A model generated the notes under the pieces. The model searched no databases. It saw only the letters and a list, made by a program, of their open reading frames with translations, and had not been told where the DNA came from. Below, one piece after another: positions 14,699 to 18,216 of a stretch of DNA of 18,216 nt. Made by a program: the position numbers and the translations under genes. This DNA is from Clostridium sp. CAG:413 (GTDB lineage: Bacteria > Bacillota > Clostridia > Oscillospirales > Acutalibacteraceae): assembly GCA_000431775.1 (NCBI GenBank), contig FR888175.1, positions 1-18,216 on the forward strand, in the 5' to 3' direction. The first letter of the stretch is position 1; each line of letters starts with the position of its first letter.

Positions 14699-16534
14699 AT
14701 GAAAGCTGTCACCTATGATAAAGTTAAACTCGGCGGTTTCTGGAAAAACCGCTTTGAAATCAACAAAAATGTGACGATCCCCTCCGTCTATGAGCGATTC
14801 AGCGAGACGGGAAGATTCGCCGCATTCAACTGCGACTGGCACGAGGGCATGGAGCACAAGCCCCATTTCTTCTGGGATTCGGACATCGCGAAATGGATAG
14901 AGGCTGTCGCCTACACGGTGCGCCAATGCCCCGACGAGGAGCTTGAGGCCATCGTTGACGGCGTTGTCGACCTTATTGAGAAGCACAGGGATCCCTGCGG
15001 CTACTTCAACATCTATTTCACCGTCTGCGAGCCCGAGAACCGCTTCACCAACCGCCTACTCCATGAGCTTTACTGCGCGGGTCACCTCATCGAAGCCGCT
15101 GTCGCATATTATGAAGCCACGGGCAAGGATAAATTCCTTCACCTGATGTGCGACTACGCCGATTATATCGAGCGAGTCTTTGTCACCGAGGATTCGGCTC
15201 AGTTCACCACCCCCGGCCACGAGGAGATAGAGCTGGCGCTTGTCAGGCTCAGCGACTGCACGGGCGACGAGCGCTATCTGCGCCTTGCGGAATTCTTCGT
15301 TGACAAACGCGGCACGAGCAAAAAGGACGAGGACAACGTCCACTACATAAGCCTCGATTATTCGCAGTGCCATATGCCCGTGCGCGAAATGAGCGACGCG
15401 GTCGGTCACAGCGTGCGCGCGGTATATCTCTACAGCGCAATGGCCGATCTTGCTCTCAGGACGGGCGACAGCGAGCTGCTCGAAGCCTGCCGCAGAGTAT
15501 TTAACAGCATCGCTCAAAAGCGTATGTATATCACCGGCGGCATCGGCTCCACCGCCTACGGCGAGAGATTCACCGAGGACTATGACCTGCCGAACGACCT
15601 TGCGTATTCCGAGACCTGCGCTTCTATAGGCCTCGCCCTCTTTGCAAGGCGCATGAGCCTGGTCGACCCGAATTCCAAATACGCCGACATCGCCGAGACC
15701 GCTATTTATAACTGCGCTCTCGCGGGCGTTTCGCTCAAGGGCAACTCCTTCTTCTATGTGAATCCCCTTGAAATAAATCTCGAGCGACACAGGCTCGGCG
15801 CAGAGTATTATGAGCGCAAGGATAAGCTCCTCACTCAGCGTGCCGAGGTCTTTGACTGCTCCTGCTGCCCGCCGAATATCGCCCGCTTTATCGCTTCAAT
15901 AGGCGACTTCCTCTACAGCTATGACGAGGGCACCGTATATGTTCACCACTATTTTGAGAGCGAAGCGGAATTCGACGGCATTAAGATAACTCAAAAAACC
16001 GAATACCCGAACGAGGGAGATATCCTCTTCACCATAAGCGGCATGAAGGGCAAACGCCTCGCCGTCAGAGTGCCCGGCTGGTGCGACTATGTGGCGATAA
16101 ACGGCAAACAATATCTCGGCGAGACCGTCAAGGGCTATATCTATATTGATATTGACTCCGACGAAATGAACCTCAAGCTCTATCTTGACATGGACTGCCG
16201 CCTTGTAACTGCGAACCCCGCCGTTCAGGCGGATCTCGGCAGGGTCGCCCTTTGCAGAGGGCCGATAGTCTATTGCGCCGAGAAGATAGACAACGGCAAC
16301 GTGCCGCTCGACACGCTCCTGCTCGACTCCGACCTTGAAGCGGGTCTGCGCTACAATGCAGAGATGCAGGCGTACACCGTAAAGGCCACGGGCTTTGAGG
16401 AGGCGCCGTTCGACGAGCTTTACCGCAACTATTCGCCCGCCTCGACCACGGAGAGGGAGATAAATCTCATCCCGTATTTCGCCTACGCCAACAGGGGCGA
16501 GAGCGATATGCAGGTCTGGCTGCGTGTGAAATAA
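14699..16534 (+). CDS. Glycoside hydrolase family 127, probable beta-L-arabinofuranosidase
   Basis: GH127 enzymes such as HypBA1 release L-arabinofuranose from plant glycans and hydroxyproline-rich glycoproteins, using a zinc-bound cysteine nucleophile. The 611-residue protein has the expected (alpha/alpha)6-barrel sequence followed by beta-rich C-terminal domains. The zinc/nucleophile set is intact: Glu305 and Cys307 in YSETCASIG, Cys389 and Cys390 in FDCSCCPPN, corresponding to Glu338, Cys340, Cys417 and Cys418 of HypBA1. No signal peptide is seen, so it probably acts in the cytoplasm on imported oligosaccharides. Its exact substrate cannot be read from sequence. GAGGAG ahead of the ATG supports the start. 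No sugar transporter or regulator is adjacent, and the gene shares an operon with synthetases. Confidence 0.93.
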   Translation: MKAVTYDKVKLGGFWKNRFEINKNVTIPSVYERFSETGRFAAFNCDWHEGMEHKPHFFWDSDIAKWIEAVAYTVRQCPDEELEAIVDGVVDLIEKHRDPCGYFNIYFTVCEPENRFTNRLLHELYCAGHLIEAAVAYYEATGKDKFLHLMCDYADYIERVFVTEDSAQFTTPGHEEIELALVRLSDCTGDERYLRLAEFFVDKRGTSKKDEDNVHYISLDYSQCHMPVREMSDAVGHSVRAVYLYSAMADLALRTGDSELLEACRRVFNSIAQKRMYITGGIGSTAYGERFTEDYDLPNDLAYSETCASIGLALFARRMSLVDPNSKYADIAETAIYNCALAGVSLKGNSFFYVNPLEINLERHRLGAEYYERKDKLLTQRAEVFDCSCCPPNIARFIASIGDFLYSYDEGTVYVHHYFESEAEFDGIKITQKTEYPNEGDILFTISGMKGKRLAVRVPGWCDYVAINGKQYLGETVKGYIYIDIDSDEMNLKLYLDMDCRLVTANPAVQADLGRVALCRGPIVYCAEKIDNGNVPLDTLLLDSDLEAGLRYNAEMQAYTVKATGFEEAPFDELYRNYSPASTTEREINLIPYFAYANRGESDMQVWLRVK

Positions 16535-16542
16535 AAACCGAA

Positions 16543-16567
16543 AGCCGCCTCGAAAAACGGGGCGGCT
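16543..16567 (+). terminator. Hairpin between the GH127 gene and mnmA
   Basis: AGCCGCCTCG (16543-16552) pairs with CGGGGCGGCT (16558-16567) with one G-U around an AAAAA loop. GATATTATATTC follows instead of a T-run. It may be a weak terminator or a stabilising 3' end; mnmA may still be read through from upstream. Confidence 0.5.
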
Positions 16568-16609
16568 GATATTATATTCAATTGAATTTCCCGAAACGGA
16601 GGGATAAAT

Positions 16610-17650
16610 ATGAAGAAGATCGCCGTGGGTCTGAGCGGAGGGGTCGACAGCTGCACTGCCGCCTATCTGCTGCGCGAGCAGGGCTACGAGGTGATGGGCA
16701 TCACCCTGCGCCTGAAGCAAGGCTCGCTCGCCGACGCCGACATTGACGACGCCCGCCGAATCGCCGAGGCTCTCGGGATAGAGCTTGAGGTGCTCGACCT
16801 GAGAGAATTTTTCAAAGAGAAGATAATCGAGCCTTTCGTCGGCGAATACCTCGCCGCAAGGACTCCGAACCCCTGCATAGAGTGCAACGGGATTATTAAA
16901 TTCGGCGCAATGCTTGACTACGCCGTTTCAAAGGGCTGCGACGCCCTCGCAACGGGTCACTACGCCAAGATCGAGCAAAGCGGCGGCCGCTTCCTGCTCA
17001 AAAAGGCGGACAGCGTCAAGGATCAGAGCTATTTCCTCTACCGTCTCACTCAGGCTCAGCTCTCGCGAGCCGTTTTCCCGCTTGCGGGCATGGATAAAAC
17101 GCAGATAAGAGCCATTGCCGAGAGCGCGGGGCTGCCCGTTGCCAAAAAGCACGACAGCCAGGAGATATGCTTCGTGCCGAACGACGATTACTCCGCCTAC
17201 CTCGCCTCGCTGGGCGTAACCTCGCCCCCCGGCGATATTGTGGACGGCAGAGGCAACGTGCTCGGCACTCACAACGGAATTATAAATTATACGGTCGGTC
17301 AGCGCAAGGGTCTCGGCGCCTACGGCAAGCCGATGTTTGTCACGGGGCTTGATTCGGAGCGCAACGCAGTCGTCATCGGTGAGAACGGCGCTCAATACGG
17401 CATCGGTCTCGTTGCCGACAGGCTGAATCTAATCGACCGCGACGCCGTAACCGAGCCGTTCAGGGCAAGCGTACGCATACGCTTCAGGGCCAAGGAGCAG
17501 CCCGCCCTCATAATCCCCGAGGGCGACGGCTTCAGGGCGATATTCGATGAGCCGCAGCGCTCGATAACCCCCGGTCAGAGCGCCGTTATCTATGACGGCG
17601 AAACCGTGGTGGGCGGCGGCAGGATCATCAGTCAAATACGCTCTCTATGA
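16610..17650 (+). CDS. mnmA: tRNA-specific 2-thiouridylase MnmA
   Basis: Adds sulfur to C2 of the wobble uridine of tRNA-Lys, -Glu and -Gln, using ATP and sulfur relayed from a cysteine desulfurase. The PP-loop SGGVDS is at residues 9-14. Cys92 in PCIECNGIIKFG and Cys187 in SQEICFVPND match the catalytic pair (Cys102 and Cys199 in E. coli), and GHYAK and DQSYFLY are conserved. At 346 residues it is slightly short because the usual insertion after the first beta strand (around residue 35) is reduced. GGAGGG (16598-16603) six bases upstream supports the start. Linkage with gltX and glnS is functionally apt, since tRNA-Glu and tRNA-Gln are MnmA substrates. Its last 23 bases overlap the convergent S1-protein gene. 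Confidence 0.97.
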   Translation: MKKIAVGLSGGVDSCTAAYLLREQGYEVMGITLRLKQGSLADADIDDARRIAEALGIELEVLDLREFFKEKIIEPFVGEYLAARTPNPCIECNGIIKFGAMLDYAVSKGCDALATGHYAKIEQSGGRFLLKKADSVKDQSYFLYRLTQAQLSRAVFPLAGMDKTQIRAIAESAGLPVAKKHDSQEICFVPNDDYSAYLASLGVTSPPGDIVDGRGNVLGTHNGIINYTVGQRKGLGAYGKPMFVTGLDSERNAVVIGENGAQYGIGLVADRLNLIDRDAVTEPFRASVRIRFRAKEQPALIIPEGDGFRAIFDEPQRSITPGQSAVIYDGETVVGGGRIISQIRSL

Positions 17651-18216
17651 GCCTTTCGCTCTCCTCAGGCGAATAGACCCATCGGTCGATATGGCCGCTC
17701 GTGATATAGTATTCGGGCGGCTCTACGGGGTAATCCGCCGCAAAGGAGTCGACGATTATCAGCTTTATCTTCATCTTTGACGGGATAATGCTCTTGACGT
17801 ATACCCCGGCGTGGCAGCCCGCCTCGACCCCCTGAGAGAATTCGGCAAGCCCCGCAAGATTCGGAGCAAGCTCCACAAAAATGCCGTATTTCTCGACCGA
17901 GCGGACTATTCCGGGCACAGTTTCGCCCACTTTGAGCTTCGAGATATTCTGCTCCCATGTGCCGAGCAGCTCCTTGTGGCTCAGGGTTATCCTGCCGTCG
18001 GAGTCGATGCTCTTGACGACGGCGTAAATGCTCTGCCCCGCAGTGAATCTCGCCGACGGGTGCGGGATCCTCGACACGGAGATGCCGTCTATCGGCATGA
18101 GGGCGTTGATGCCCGCCCCGATATCGCAGAATACGCCGAAGCCCTCGATATGAGAGACGGTCGCGGGTATTACGTCGCCGGGGCGCAGGGTCGAGATATA
18201 TTCGTCGGCGCATTCC
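17628..18216 (-). CDS. S1 RNA-binding domain protein, ribosomal-protein-S1-like (5' end outside window)
   Basis: The frame stays open to the window edge, so the N-terminus is missing; 195 residues are visible. They contain two S1 OB-fold domains: one around PGDVIPATVSHIEGFGVFCDIG with SDGRITLSHKEL, and one around VGETVPGIVRSVEKYGIFVELAPNLAGLAE. A short C-terminal region of unknown role ends in SPEESERLIESVFD. S1 domains bind single-stranded RNA. It could be a short clostridial homologue of ribosomal protein S1 or a regulatory S1 protein; the missing part would decide. An internal ATG at 18098 falls inside the first S1 domain and is not a plausible start. The 3' end overlaps mnmA by 23 bases. 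Confidence 0.85.
   Translation of the reverse strand, partial: ECADEYISTLRPGDVIPATVSHIEGFGVFCDIGAGINALMPIDGISVSRIPHPSARFTAGQSIYAVVKSIDSDGRITLSHKELLGTWEQNISKLKVGETVPGIVRSVEKYGIFVELAPNLAGLAEFSQGVEAGCHAGVYVKSIIPSKMKIKLIIVDSFAADYPVEPPEYYITSGHIDRWVYSPEESERLIESVFD

Overview
The window looks like chromosomal core sequence from a spore-forming, GC-rich member of the Clostridia, most like a gut Oscillospirales/Ruminococcaceae-type bacterium. This is inferred from gene content rather than a marker search. The indicators are AGGAGG-type ribosome binding sites, strong TTGACA/TATAAT promoters, a YpeB-like germination protein, a SpoIIQ-like M23 protein, an ECF-type thiamin transporter under a TPP riboswitch, tandem GluRS and GlnRS genes, and a GH127 arabinofuranosidase typical of plant-glycan users. 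Coding regions strongly prefer G/C in third positions, which makes many long antisense frames appear open.

Layout. (1) 1-172: a palindromic repeat cut by the window edge, then a complete minus-strand tRNA-Arg(CCU) unit with its own promoter and terminator. (2) 364-4441: a lower-glycolysis operon pgk - tpiA - gpmI, interrupted between pgk and tpiA by a small, AT-richer REP-associated tyrosine transposase (RAYT) gene. (3) 4506-5720: ypeB, whose ribosome binding site sits in the 3' arm of the terminator closing the glycolytic operon. (4) 5729-6609: a consensus promoter, TPP riboswitch, intrinsic terminator and thiT, a self-contained thiamin-uptake unit. (5) 9426 down to 6616, minus strand: the conserved rpsO-pnp pair with a promoter, a terminator hairpin between the genes, a large structured pnp leader and a final terminator. 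(6) 9427-9806: a long non-coding stretch holding two tandem inverted-repeat units and a GC-rich structured block of unknown identity. (7) 9807-10493, minus: a SpoIIQ-like LytM/M23 protein. (8) 10615-17650, plus: gltX - glnS - small membrane protein - GH127 - mnmA, mostly with short gaps, mixing tRNA charging and modification with sugar hydrolysis. (9) 17628-18216, minus: the 3' part of an S1-domain protein that overlaps mnmA tail to tail.

The genes are mainly housekeeping: ATP-yielding glycolysis steps, translation (tRNA, S15, GluRS, GlnRS, MnmA, S1 protein), RNA decay (PNPase), thiamin uptake and sporulation/germination. The most unusual parts are the RAYT gene, which carries two near-identical REP-like palindromes in opposite orientation inside its own coding sequence, and the unexplained structured non-coding DNA at 9493-9786.
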